Counted from the first letter of the stretch, positions 46,866 to 59,977 are shown. The stretch: DNA of 64,000 nucleotides from Erythroxylum novogranatense (GCA_029891385.1 CM057233.1:50794063-50858062); one strand, 5' to 3'. Translations and numbers: made by a program. Notes: a model not told the origin generated them from the letters alone.

Positions 46866-48278
46866 TTTAACTTTTTGATATGTTTTGAATGAAACAAAAA
46901 CACATAAAACAATACTAATAAAATTTTACAGGCAAGAGTACCTATCACTCCTATAGTATAGTCTAGGTGAGTCAAGTGTTGAGGCCACAAATAATTCTAA
47001 AGAACTAATTTAAAGTAATAAAAAATATTAAAACAACTATTGATTAAACTAGATCTAAGAAAGATTTTTCATAGAACTCTTTTAATGCCTTGATTTTTTT
47101 GACTTATTTATCAATTTTAGCTCTTTAGATTGGCAAATATTCCCAAATTATAACTATTCTCTCTCTTGAGCACTATAGTCCCTATTCTTAAGTTGGTTTG
47201 ATTAATTTTTTGGTTAAAAAACCTAAAAAATTATTAATTATTTTCATGAATTTTCATGATATATTTCACCTAAAAGTAATAATAAGTCACTACTAACATA
47301 CAGAAGAACATAAGTCTATATCACTGCTATATTAGTAAACATACGCTGAATTCAATAGAATGTCATAGGCATTTGGAGAATATAATCCTTTTAGCTTGAG
47401 CATGGCCTAAATATGGGGGCATGTTGGTGCCATATTACTTGGACAAAAATCTCCTTTAAAAAATAGAGAAACTTTACAGTATTATTACACATTGAGTAAC
47501 ACGTTACTCGATTATTATCGTGTTCTAATTCCTTCTCTTTTAGTCTACCAAATTTGCACTAAATTGACTCAAGTATACTCTAAATTGATCCATTTTCCTT
47601 TAAAGGTTAAAATAAGACCATGAAAAATACAAATCATTTAAGTAAAAATAATATAAAAATACCTAAAATATAAACATAATGCCCTCAAAAATAATGCTAA
47701 AATATAGTTTATTAACCACTTCTCATATTTCTCCACACTTAAGTAGTCTTTTTTGGTAAATCGGTAATTTTTAGAAACATAAGTAAAAGTTATATACAAG
47801 TCTAGAGATTTCCCATGCAGCAAATCTTTTACCTAAACCAAAAGGGATAACCTAACGTGAATTCATGAGGAACCCTACAAAAAAAAGTTCCTTATGACCA
47901 TGAACCACAACAACGAGCCTATACATATCCGCCAACCAAGATGACCTTATAGAATAGGATCATCTTACCAGTAACACAACCATTTCTAGACAGAAATTTT
48001 ATAGCAAAAATAAATTAGTCCAACCTTCCTCTACAAAGCTGTAACTACGATTCTAAGTAGAAGAATCTAAGCTACGTTCATCTAATTTTTTGAACAATAT
48101 AGGATCTACTTTGCTTTGAATACTGATGGTGATGAGGGAGAGCCCTTTCCCCTTGCTACTAGCTTTCAACTTGTTCATTGTCGAATGTTTGCTTAACTCT
48201 CACCCCACCTTCATTGGTAAACCCCTAATAGAGCTTCAGGAAACCAATCATAGGAGTAAGGGATCTCCTAGTGTTAGA
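46866..48278. other. AT-rich intergenic DNA
   Basis: No coding frame or known element recognised. Confidence 0.5.
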
Positions 48279-48401
48279 CTTAAGTAGTTTTTGGTTCTTA
48301 AGTAAATCAATATCATTATCTTAAGTAGTTTTTTGTTCTTAAGCAAATCAATATCATTATCTTAAGTAGTTTTTTGTTCTTAAGCAAATAAATATCATTA
48401 T
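48279..48401. repeat. Three 41-bp tandem repeats
   Basis: Units 48279-48319, 48320-48360 and 48361-48401 start CTTAAGTAGTTTTT and end ATATCATTAT. They differ at only a few bases. Each unit contains CTTAAG twice. Confidence 0.95.
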
Positions 48402-51400
48402 CCTAACTCAAATAGGAGGCAATTCTCGAAAATAAATAAATAAATCAAACATATTAATTAAGATTCTCCATTACTCATTCAATTGCAAAGGTCGTCAAAT
48501 TGTTAAGCAACTAGCTACATGTATCAATTCATAAATCAACTCAATTCACTTTATAACTCTTCAAACTTCAACTTAATTCACAAAATTTAACTTCACACAT
48601 GAGAAATGTCTCAACTCTCGAATATGTTCGTACCTCTTATTGACATAAAGTAAAACAAAAATAATATAGGAGCTTTTGGAATGTTGTTTGAAAAGTTTCC
48701 TAGCCTTTTTACAAAAGAGTAAACATCTTGTCATGAATACTCTTAGTTACTTAACTAGATCACTACTATAAATGGTTACTAGCACTATTCTTTAACTTTA
48801 TTTTTGTTGGTATAAAACTAGTAGAGTGAAATTATTTAATGCTTAATTATTTTCACTTTTCTTAATATATATATATCATCACAAAAATGCTTAAAAGAAC
48901 ATATTTACTCAATGCATATATAATTTATACAAATAATTATCTTGTTGGAATTAAGTTTCCATTCTTCAAATTCATATAGCAAATTAAATTCAACTTATTC
49001 ATGAAAAGTCATGGATTTTTCCTAAACACTTCAAATCATAAAGACAACAAAATTCAAAGTGGATTATCTAAATTAGTATGTTGTTAAACTAAAAAAGTTT
49101 CCAAAAATTGCTCCCTATTAAGATATTCATAACAAAATGAATAAATATAGGGACCAAAGTCTAAAGAAGTCACTACCCTACACTTAAGTTATATATTATC
49201 CTCAACATACATATTATGCAATTACAATGAAAGTACACAAAGAAAGGGAGAAATAAAGTAAATAATTGGTACTTCCTTAGTATAATTACAAGAAGAAAGC
49301 CTTGTCGAACTTTTGCATAGATCATTTGTCTATTAAATTGTTAGCGTGCATAGTCATGGTGTTTGAAATAATAATAATAAAATTTCATAAATACAAAATA
49401 AATGTGTCAATCCTAGGATGAGGGATCTAATAAAGGTACATGGGAGATTATCACCCACAAGTCAATCACATCATCCACAGAAATCATATCAACCTAATCC
49501 CTTAGCGGTTGGCTTAACCTCTCCTTAATGTTTGATCTCCTACCAGATGTTATAAATATAAGCTTGATTCCTCTTTGATCCACTGTCACTACAATATCTT
49601 TAGTGTCTTCCTTAGGATTAGTTATATTGGTGCTAGCTCTCCTTAAGGACTTGTATCCTACTCAGGCTTTACATATGCAAGCTTGAATAAACGGACTAGT
49701 GGTGGGAGGAACTTGACACCTATTTACTGCGCCAACCTTATAAATGTATCTTTGATGTAGTGTATATACAACTCTATACATTGAAGCAGTGTAAAGGTGC
49801 TAATAAGAGGCTTGAATTATAGGTTGGTGTTGGTGCTCTCATCTACTTCTTACCCCCATCATGCTCACTTTATTTAATAATGTCCTCCACTGCTTATGTT
49901 GGTGTGTTGACTAGGGAAAAATGTTGGTCCTGCATATTAACCCAAAGTTCCATCATTCTCATTACCTGCAAGATGTCCATATTAAGAGGGACAAAAGTGC
50001 AAACAACGGTCAACTTATACTCATCACTATATACTCGTAATCTTCTCACCAATTGAGTGATAATAGACATGTTCTTGGTTGTACCAAACTTTGATTGATG
50101 CAAGTATCCCTGTATGAGTTGAATGAAATAATAAATATGTTTGAACTCAATGATGTAAGAATTGGAGAAAGAATAAGCCCCAACAAGTTACCACATATAC
50201 TATCATGGCAAGCAACTTATGCATATAGTCATTATTGGAAAGTAGAAGTTGAAAGCTTTGGATATTATAGGTGAATAAGGTTGTATCAAGGATTAACACT
50301 CTAATAATTGGTGGTATGGAACTCTAGATAGTCCTAATTAAGTTGAATTCTACTAGAATGAATGGTGTGGGTGTGGGTGTGCTCCTCAGTATAGAGTTTG
50401 ATATGAACAGCAACTTGATTGTAACTAAAGTGATAAAGAATGCCCCTAGTAAGAATTAGATATCTAATTAGGAACTCTTGTTTTTATCCACCTATAATAT
50501 GCATATAAACTCTAGTACGAGTTCCTAATACATAAATTCTAAAATGTGTAAGAACTTTTTTCACCTATTAAACTTTATCATCTTTTGTACCTTATCCTCT
50601 GAGTTGAGCTCCCTCAATACTCCCTAGTTAATGTATTATAATGGCTCAAACTTCTTTATTTTTAGAGATTGGTAATGCTTCAACTGAAGCTCAATCAAGT
50701 TGTGAAGAATTGGGTGCTCTAGTGGCTCTAAGGGTGGCACAAATGGGTGAATATTAATTAAAAGCATAAACATCCCTTATTCTTTGGAAAATTTTGGAAA
50801 CCCCCCCCCTATCAATTATAATTTTAGAAAGAAAATCCTATAGTTTGAATTTATTAAGAAAAAAAACATGAAGTTGACTTCCATTAAAAAATTTAGCAAA
50901 ATTTGTAAAGTGACACAGTTATTCCATATGAGTTAATCAAAAATAGGTGACATAGACCAGCCTGACCTAAATGTTTTACCTTACCCATTTCATTTACCTA
51001 ACCTAACCTTGAAAAAAAACCCATCCCACCCACTCGACTATCTTCATGTTTTGTTATTTTGTTAAAGAGGAACTCAAAATACTAGAAAGCTTTAACTTTT
51101 ACGTTTATACTAAGTCTCACATAGATCTGGTAGTGAGTTCTCCTACTTCCATTCTCTTCTTTGGTTACTTATACAGGTATTTTCTGTTCCATATGTCTTG
51201 ACAAAGTTTAATGTTACTCATACCAAGACCAAAAGTTAAGAACATATACTTGATGTCAAACTTAATGCAATCCTTTATTATTGTTAACACTTAACATGAT
51301 CTTATCCCACCAAGCATACAAGACTCCAACATTAATAAAGTAGATGAAGAATACATTGTCATAAAGTCCATAACCACATCATAATTAACATATCTAGACA

Positions 51401-51439
51401 TATATAAACACTGTTACTTAACGCCATTACAGCTAATTG
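48402..51439. other. AT-rich intergenic DNA without recognisable genes
   Basis: Open frames are short (up to 69 codons) and match nothing I know. A C9 run lies near 50801-50810 and a GTGTGGGTGTGGGTG run near 50365. It is probably old, decayed element DNA. Confidence 0.5.
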
Positions 51440-52795
51440 ATTTGTTGCAATTTGATGAAGGACATTATGGTTTAATGAATAAAAGGCATTATTTATCTTT
51501 GTGTATTAAGTTAATTACATTTAATTTTTTAATACTAAAGGTAAAATCATTGGAATAATTAATGTGTAATTGAAATTATCATGAGATCATAATTGTGATA
51601 TTTAATTTACGTTTACGTTTACGTATTGTTTCGAAATGTTCTTAGTTGTAGTTTCATCAAGACAAGATATTGTTGAAATAGTTAAATTAGCATACATTAT
51701 GTTTCTTTCTTACGAAGAAAGTAATTAATCTCCATGTTTTTTTCTTACGAAGAAAGAAATTGATCTCATAAATTAAAATGCGGAGATACTTAAACTAATG
51801 TGTGCGTACTTATTAGAGAACAAATCACTGATTGACTCGAATATGAGAATCCTAAACGGAATATTACTATGTGTTTATGGATTTCTTTATAATGATGGTT
51901 GTATAATTGATCATCAGATTTGAGATTACCAAGGTATCTTTTATGAGAATTATTGTGTTTTGATGCTACTTATGAACCGTCCTAGGATAATTCAGTCGGT
52001 AGTACTTGAATGCAATATAAACCATACAGAGATAGTTGAGTAAGCCAATAAATGATTCATCAGTCTAAAGTGATTAGAAAGAATTTTCTACCGTTCTTGA
52101 TTATTAGTGATTTATGAAATTCTTTAGCTAGAGTGAATTAACATTTGAAAAGATATTTTCAAATATCAATTATAAATCAATTACTAATTGGCAAAAACGA
52201 ACATGATTGGATGAAAAGAGTAGGCAATGTATCCATACTCTATCCAATTGAAACATTGGATGAAAAAAGATTAAATTATACATCATAATCATGCATAGAC
52301 AGGTTAAGTCAAAACACTTTGACATTCCTAATATTTGGGTAGCCATGATATGTTGCTAGATATCAATCTTGATCTATGATTATAAATTGTTTAATTAGAG
52401 AATTAAAGATAATTTAAAGGAGTTTTAATTTATTTGATTCTAATTGTGAATTAGAATTATAATTTATATCAATTTTCAATTTATTAGAAACCTAATAGGT
52501 CATACATTGAAGAGTAGCTTGTGAAAAAATTCAATTTTAATTAAGTTGGACTTAATTATAAAGTTTGAACAAATTTAAGGATAAAAATGAGATATTTGAT
52601 TTTATAAAAATTAAATTAATTATAGATAGAGTATGAATTTAATTTTTTTAAAAAATTTAAAACCTAATTCTTTTTCTATAAATAAGAGTAAGCGTCAGGA
52701 AGCTAGCACTCTTACTTAATTCCTCTCAAGCATTGAAAAATCACTCTGTGGATACCATTAGAGATTGGATAAGTGAATAACTTATGGTTGATGTG
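51440..52795 (+). repeat. Old copia-type LTR K, related to I
   Basis: Blocks shared with the reverse complement of I include a start with AATGAATAAAAGGCATTATTTATC, TTAATTAAGTTGGACTTAAT near 52535, and GAAGCTAGCACTCTTACTTAA near 52699. No coding frame. Its right end meets the LINE fragment. Confidence 0.55.
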
Positions 52796-52799
52796 TCAA

Positions 52800-53584
52800 A
52801 TGTTCATCCAGCAAATTTTTATCCATGCAGTTTGGACCGATGAGCTGAATCGCACTATTATAGTCCTTATCCCCAAAATTCCCTCCCTTTTGTCTATTAC
52901 TCACTTCCGACCTATAGTCTTATGCACGGTGCTCTACAAGGCCATTACCAAACTCATCGTGCACCGCCTAAAACCCCACCTTGATCACCTTGTCGTTCCT
53001 ACCCAATGCAGTTTTGTGCCGGGGCGTTTAATAATAAACAACATCATTATTGCCCAAGAAGTTCTTCATACCATGCGGCGAAAGGCAGGCAAGATAGGTA
53101 TGTTGGCTATTAAGGTCGACCTCGAGAAAGCCTATGATAGGCTTTCCTGGGAGTTCATTAAGGACACCCTCACAGACATTGGTCTCCCAGTTTCCTTGAT
53201 ACAACTCATTATGAAGTGTGTCTCATCGGTATCACTTCAAGTCACTTGGAATGGTGAACTAGGGGAAGCTTTTCGGCCCTCCCGTGGTATCCGCAAAGGG
53301 GACCCTTTATCCCCCTACCTCTTTGTGCTTTGTATGGAACGATTGGGGCATTTAATCACTCAATCTGTTTCTTAGGGTAAGTGGAAGCCCATCTGTCTTA
53401 GTCGGCAGGGTCCGGCCTTATCCCACTTATTCTTTGCAGACGATCTCCTTTTATTCTCCGAAGCCTTGGGTGATCAAGTTCACATTATTAGAGACATCTT
53501 GAGCATTTTTTGCTCCGCTTCAGGTCAACGGGTTAGCCAGGGGAAATCTATATGTTTTTTCTCTAAGAACGTTCCACGGCCGGT
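52800..53584 (+). pseudogene. L1-type LINE reverse transcriptase fragment
   Basis: The plus-strand frame has the non-LTR RT blocks: LNRTIIVLIPK, ITHFRPIVLCTVLYK, QCSFVPGR, AIKVDLEKAYDRLSWEFI (domain A Asp), RGIRKGDPLSPYLFVLCMERLGH (domain B), then a TAG stop at 53373-53375. Reading on past it gives GKWKPICLSRQGP and the catalytic FADDLLLF (FADD 53433-53444). There is no endonuclease before it and no 3' tail, so it is a truncated copy, cut on the right by LTR H. Plant ORF2 proteins are over 1,200 residues; only about 260 are left. Confidence 0.92.
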
Positions 53585-56161
53585 TGTTGGACCCTGACCT
53601 TTTCTTGAAATTTTAAAGTATAAATTGACATTAAATGAGGAATTTGCGGTAAATTATTCAGGTGCAAAGAAACAGACAATTCAAGAATGTGAATTGTTAT
53701 ATGAAATTAAGATAGGTGAATTTAGCAAGTAGATGATGAGAGAGTATAAGTGTGTGTATGCTTTTGTTATTGATGTCTATGATTATTTATGGTCTAAAGT
53801 GTAAATGAAATTGATAGTGAATACATTGTTGGAAGTTAAAAATCAAGAAATAAAGAGAAAAAGTGTGAGAATATGAAGAATTAATAAAGTTTGACTTTTT
53901 GGAGTAGATTGTTGACTTTTTGATTTAAGCAGAATTTGAGAAAATGATCTTCATGAAACTTGTAGATTATGTTGAAAGCTTTCTGTCACCATAAAGTTTG
54001 ATATTTTTTGCTATCGGGAGTGAAAGTTATGATCAATCAAAGTTAAGTATTAATTTGCTTTGCTTTATGAAAATGTCCATAAGTGCACATTTAGGTGTAA
54101 TGTGATTTGAGCCAAATCATGTATCGATGTGGTTTGAATTAAGTTCAGTGATCTACATGAAAGTCATAGAAGACTATCCTAGATAATATGTTATTTCTAG
54201 TTGTGGAATTTGAAAGATAGAAATTGCGGAAGTTATGTGATTGTTTAGGAAGATATTCATATGGACAGAAAGTTTGATTGGTTTGTGATCCCGTTTGAGA
54301 TGGAATTGATTTGTGAAATTTGGAGTTCGGGATCCAGATTCATGAATTTTGGGAAATTTTGGTTATTTGTATGTCATTTTTGAATCCTTCTGTTTTTGTT
54401 ATTTCGTTCCCAATATGACTTCTTTTTCAATCTTTTGCTTATAATTTCTCCGTCCGACATTCGATTGATTTAGTTTTCGAAGCATTGGATTCCTAAGACA
54501 ATTACCTACATCTTGATGGAAAATTATGATTGTTCTGAGATTAAATTGAAAGAGATTGATTTAATCAAAGTGAGTTAGATATTTTCTGAGCATGGTTCAG
54601 TATTTTGATGATATCCTGAGCTGTAGAGATCCAATTAAGTTGATTCTTGTTTCTAAATAAATTACAGACATGAGACTACAAGTTATCCGAAGGAATCGAA
54701 TTTCAATTCAGTCCCTAAGATTTTCAATTTCTGAGTTGAAGTATTAAAGTTATAAGATTATATAAGGGCAAATTGGGCATGACACTTAAGGGTAAGAGGT
54801 ATAAGGCTTACATGGAGGGGCATATTGGTCTCTACTCATTCATTTAAGGCTTAAGTGAAAGAAATTAGAAGAAGAAAAAGAAAAAAAAAGAAGGGGGAAA
54901 GAAGAGAGGAAGATGTGGAAGAAGAAGAGAAGAGGAGAAGGCTAGGGTTTGAAGATCCACGAAGAATTTGAGGCCAAATCAAGTAAGTATAAGCATCGTT
55001 CCCCTTGAGTAGATGAATGAAACAAGTTTTGATGTTAGTTAAGAGAGGATTAAGTGTTAGAAGTTGTCGAATGAGTTTAAGCATAGGTTTGGTTTTTAGG
55101 GTTAATGATTATGTTATTTGTGGATGATTTGAGTGTTGAGATGAGTTTAGAAATGAAGTAGGAATGTTGATTTATGGTTAAGATGAGATATGTAAAGATT
55201 GTAGACCAAGAATGTCAAAAAATCGGGTGTCGGAAGGTTTTTGGTCTCGCACGTCGCGGTGCACGCAGGCGTCCACGTCATGGCGTCTTGTGACGCCTAA
55301 TGCGGCGGCGCCTGGTATACCTTGTGGCCTTGAGTTTTGTCATGCCATGACGAGCTTTTGTTTTCGCCGCGACGAGCTCCTATTTCCTGCACAAACATGT
55401 TTTGGTGTTTTAGGTATAACTTTTGATGTAGATGTGCAAATGAGGAGATTTTTGATTCGTTGTAAACTAGAGACATAGAAATACATGTTTTGTGAAGAAA
55501 TGAAATTGAAAGTCAGTCTCTAAGAATCTTAAATTCTTGTCAGAAGTTGAGTGTCATTTATTGTTTCAGCATAAGCATAGTCTCAACATGTTTGGAGTAT
55601 AACTTTTGAATTTCTGAAATAAATTGAATGATTTTGGAGTCAGAGTGATTATGAAAAATTGACCCGAATGTTTCGACTTTTGAAAGAGTTTGATTTTTAG
55701 AATTTATGGGTCCTCAAATTTGTATTCCTATTAAATGGGATTTTTACATCTTGATAAAGGGAATCAAGGAAGGCAAGAGGATCAAGAGGAGAGGCATCTT
55801 TAAAACATGTGTACAAGCAAGGAATTCAGGTGGGTACATTTTTATAATTTAAATAAGCTACTACTATTTTCTTTCAATTAAAGAAGCTTTCTGATTTCAC
55901 TTGCATCATAAGTGTTGCATTATTGTTTATGAATAACTTGTCAAACATGCTATATGTTGTTACATGCTTTGAGTGATATTTTGAAAAAGATGCATGTTTA
56001 TGAAATCATGTTTTCAAGAATGGTTTTCAAGATATACATCAAGCATATGATAAGCAAGTTTTCAATATAAGTTCCATTTTGGGCAGCAAGTTACAAGATT
56101 TCAAAAGTTATGTGTTAAGTGGGTTTGTGGTAGTCCCTCAAGAACCGTCACGTGCACGTTG
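53585..56161 (+). repeat. LTR H (gypsy-like, B-related), 5' part, cut by copia element C
   Basis: Starts TGTTGGACCCTGACC directly after LINE sequence. Shared blocks are TGAAACTTGTAGATTATGTT, TTTTGCTTATAATTTCTCCG and GGGGCATATTGGTC, a purine-rich tract (54860-54960), a TAAGTATAAGC donor-like site and AATTCAG|GTGGGT at 55830. The last bases, TAGTCCCTCAAGAACCGTC then ACGTGCACGTT, equal those of L at about 26985-27012, just before the hairpin. The remainder should follow element C, outside the window. Frames of 75-90 codons here are not genes. Confidence 0.82.
55228..55390 (+). repeat. GC-rich cassette in LTR H
   Basis: A CpG-rich island containing TGGCGTCTTGTGACGCCTA and GTCATGCCATGAC inverted repeats. 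Unlike B, L and G it lies after, not before, the TTTGCTTATAATTTC module. Confidence 0.65.
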
Positions 56162-57998
56162 TGTTAGAGTAGTGCCCTGAAGGCAATCGCCTTTAGCGCG
56201 TTTTGTACAAAGTTGTGTACAAACTTTATAAATAAATAAAGAAAGACATATTTTATTAATTTGGTGTTCATTATTTATGAATTGATATTGATCTATAAAC
56301 AAATTAATGAAGTCCATGATATATGACATAGCATGAAGGAAATTATGATGTGATCATACTACTGAGATTCCTATCATGTGCAATTATGTCAGTATCTAAA
56401 TTATCCCTAGTCATAGGATTACTGAAACTGGACATCGTTAATCCGGAGAGACTAGCAAATCTCAAGCTCCTTGATTTTATCAAGGAGTGGATCTCAGAAA
56501 CTGTAAATATGAGATGTTTAGGGTCGAGATGTGAATGTTTACTAGAGGTAGTAAGTACATTGGATGACCTGCTATGAGATCATCACATGGATGTCCTATT
56601 CTAATGTCAGTGATAATCTCATCATAGCAATGGTGCTAATATCCTTAGACTTGAGGTACTCAAGGATATCTTGGATACTGATTCTGTGCTTTGACTCCAT
56701 TCCTTGTTGCCTTACACAGGTCGCTCATAGGGTGGTGATTGGGTATAACTTGAGGTATTCGAAGGTAATTGAGTAGCCAATAAAGGATTCATCACTTCTG
56801 TGATAGCAGAAGATGATACCCATGGCCTCTTGTCAGGGTCATTACTTGGAAATCTCTGGCCAGAGTTCATATGTCATGAAGAGTGTCTTCAGTGACATAT
56901 AAAGTAATGAGTCGGGGCGAAGCGATATCACTTGGACTAGATTTGACGTAGTCAGTCTAGTAAGAGTTGACACTTTGCCCATACTCATAACCAAGTGGGG
57001 TATAGCATGATGAAAGGATGAATTACACAGTAATTGTCTATGGAAAGGTTCGTGATGAACATAGGTTCATTCGTCAAACCAATTACTTTCCGGTCAATTG
57101 AGGGTCATGATGTGTTGCTAGATACCGCTCATGACTTGTTTGGATTAAGTGTTAATCTAAGTGGCCAACATAACCGGGAACCTAATGGGTCACACGCATA
57201 AGAATGACTCAGAGAATTCGTAAAATAGTTTTGGATAAAGATCCAATATATGGAGAGCAATAGAACTAAATGGATCCCGATGAGATCGGGATATATCCCG
57301 ATGAGATCGCGATATTCATATTGCTGAAATAGGTCTCCGATGTTTTTTCCATACCGGGACCTATAGGCTGGTAGGACGGACCCCAGTGTGACTGGACCAC
57401 TTCAGCATTTATATATATATATATATCTTATTAATTAATTAAGAAATTAATATATATATATATATATATATATATCATCAATGTGGAAGGAGAGAAGCCT
57501 TGTCAACACTTTCATTTAATTTCTTTTAGCCTTGTCAAAAGTAGCATTTAATGGCTTTAAATGAAAAAGACAAGATGACTAAAAGACAAAAAATTCTAAA
57601 GGAAGGATGATATCGTGAATTATATATAGAGAGCCTTTAACATGTTAAAAGTTTTAAGAAAGGGTTTGAAAATCGGAAACTCTCCTCTCTTCATCATCCT
57701 TCTTCAAGCTTCATCTTCTTCTCCAAGCTTCACCATCTTCTTCTCCTTGAGCTCTCCAAGAATAAGGTAAGAGCTAGCATTCTCTCCCTTATTTTAGCTA
57801 TTCCCGGGTCAAAGGGTTTGCCCCGGTTAGGTTCTCCGACCTCTGCGTGGATACCGTTAGAGACGGTCTCCTTTGGTCGTTATGATTTGACTTCGTTGTA
57901 TAGACATATAGATCCTGGCTTTCGGGAAGGTCCCGGAACAAAAATTTTTGTTTTTCCGCACCGTGTATATGTGATGCACACACCGGGATTTTCCTACA
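56162..57998 (+). repeat. 5' LTR of copia element C
   Basis: 1837 bp from TGTTAGAGTAGTGCC to TTTTCCTACA, homologous to 6826-8644 and 62423-64000. AT dinucleotide runs at 57410-57426 and 57449-57475 replace the TTAATTAA tract of A. No genes; frames at 56350-56776 are LTR sequence. Confidence 0.93.
57619..57630 (+). promoter_or_regulatory. Candidate TATA box of LTR C
   Basis: ATTATATATAGA lies about 370 bp before the LTR end and upstream of a CT-rich stretch (57680-57770). It is a likely promoter core for the element transcript. Sequence match only. Confidence 0.45.
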
Positions 57999-57999
57999 A

Positions 58000-58012
58000 T
58001 GGTATCAGAGCC
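58000..58012 (+). promoter_or_regulatory. Primer-binding site of element C
   Basis: TGGTATCAGAGCC, one base after the LTR end, complementary to initiator Met tRNA. Confidence 0.92.
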
Positions 58013-59124
58013 ACTTGTGTCGTATATAACGAAGAAAGCATGATTAGGTTGATGCTGCCTATTGCTTGTGACCATTGTGCATGTTGAATATGTTAAATTC
58101 GAAATCAGTGTAGCAATCTTGTTTTCAGAATTTTCTTTTCCATAATTGCTCATAAGATGTTGCTGGATATGTCTGTGGAAGGAAATAATTTATCAATGTG
58201 ATTTGATATGGTTTTGCTAATTTATTCCCTTATGTTCTGGTTGCTGTGTTTGTGCACATTCCTTGAACAGGCATGCTTGTAAATTCGAGAATAAATTGTA
58301 AAAAAATTTTTTTCGGATTTTCTTTCACCGACATGTCTCTAAGATGTTTATAAATGTCTATGAGGATGTAAAAATGTTTTCGATGTGATTTACTATTTAT
58401 TTGAGAATTTATTGTGTGCTGATGGGAATATCTATGTTGAGGAAGACAGATTCAGCATTGTCTTGGTTGCTGAGGTTGGTTGAGTTTTTATTAGAAATAA
58501 ATCCTGGACAAATTCATGGAGCATTTTGTAAACATGTTGTAACCTCTGTAATTTTATCAGAATTTATTGAAATTGTTTCAAAGATTTTTCCAAGCAAAAG
58601 ACAGAGGTTGGTAGTTTTTGAGAAAGTTACTGGAACTGTTTTGTTTGGAATGATTGATTGTGTATTTTTCGGTTCCAATGCCTTGGATCATTTTTAATGT
58701 GATTAAAAATATGTTACATTGATGTTGTATGCTTTCCAAACTGATTTCCTTGAAATTGGGTTTCCAAAAATTTTTGGATGTCAAATGTGTCTCATTAGCG
58801 TCTTGTTAGTATATTTCCTTGTCTTGATTGTTTTGGTTGTCACCAATTTTGTGACTAGTGCCGAAGTAGTCTTGATAAAGTGTAGACTACCTAGAGATTC
58901 TTAGGAAGATTATTTGGTATTCGCAAAATTATTTGAAAATCTAAGAGAATAATAGTGTATTAATCCATTTCAAGTTTTTCATGTATAGTATGATTATATA
59001 TGGTAAGCATGATACAATGAAAGTGTTTCATTGATACATCAAAGTAAAGTATATTACACTTGGTATTATGAATTTGAACTACACGGATTGAGAAATTAGC
59101 CGATTAGAGAGCAATTCTAAATAT

Positions 59125-59288
59125 AAGTCGACTTACACATACACAAGTCGACTTGCATTCTCAGGTAAGTCGACTTACATATGCACAAGTCGACTTGTAT
59201 TCTCAGGTAAGTCGACTTACACATGCACAAGTCGACTTACTCGTGCACAGTAGTCTAAGTCGACTTGCATTCTCAGGTAAGTCGACTT
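59125..59288 (+). repeat. Palindrome array AAGTCGACTT in leader C (8 units)
   Basis: Perfect copies start at 59125, 59145, 59167, 59187, 59209, 59229, 59257 and 59279. Steps are 20, 22, 20, 22, 20, 28 and 22, so a 42-bp unit with two palindromes is repeated. Linkers alternate between a form with ACATGCAC and one with ATTCTCAGGT. Confidence 0.97.
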
Positions 59289-59493
59289 ACACATGCACAG
59301 GCGGGATGATGGATGATTATAAGTATGGATTCGATGTGATTGATAAAATGCCCTAAATCATTCCATATAGTCATTGTGACTATAATCCTACAGCTTGGAT
59401 GAGACCAGAGTTTGAGATCCCTCACACATAATATGAAAACTAACGCCTTCCATTAATATGGGGAGAACCAGAGTTCTTATAGAGTTCGGGTTG

Positions 59494-59788
59494 TTGGGTA
59501 AACCCAAGCTCACTCTATACGGATATGTTCGAACCATGGAAATAAGATTTTCGGATTAATGGGTCGGTTTACACTAGAAGCGTTGATTTGTTGAGTAAAC
59601 TCAAGGTTAACGTAGACAGAGGCAAAATTGGGTAGTGTACATCAGATGTACGCGCATCAAGAGTTGATGCCCCAATGTGTGTGCATACATCACGAGTTGA
59701 TAGCACTGGATGATATTTGCATCTATAATGCAATTGGTATGCCCGATACCTGCTGATTGACCTAAGGTGGCTTGTTGGGTAAACCCAA
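59494..59788 (+). other. Repeated small hairpins in leader C
   Basis: TTGGG/CCCAA at 59494-59507 and 59775-59788, TTGAG/CTCAA at 59591-59604, and GTGTACAT/ATGTACGC at 59635-59653. Each corresponds to a hairpin in leader A. Confidence 0.75.
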
Positions 59789-59977
59789 GGTCATTCTTAG
59801 CAATGTCGGATATCGACCCACTAAGACACTTTGTCATAATGTTTCTTGGATTCGTAGTGAGGGTTATGGATTCTTTGATACTAGTGGGAGCCATATGTAT
59901 GTCATGCAAGTCCTTATGATCATGCATATATTAATATTCTAACATTCTTTCTCTCTTTCCCTTTAAGTTTATTGAAG

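Larger units (their letters stand above)
57999..59977 (+). other. Long untranslated leader of element C
   Basis: About 1.98 kb with the same layout as the leader of A: AT-rich first part, palindrome array (59125-59288), hairpin-rich part (59494-59830), then gag. Frames of up to 106 codons are not conserved in A. Confidence 0.82.

Noticed and set aside
51606..51626. TTTACG repeats as telomere-like sequence
   Set aside because: Only three units and not the plant telomere motif TTTAGGG.
59125..59288. Palindrome array as a CRISPR-like array
   Set aside because: Units are 10 bp with short similar linkers rather than 25-35 bp repeats with unique spacers, in a plant retrotransposon leader.
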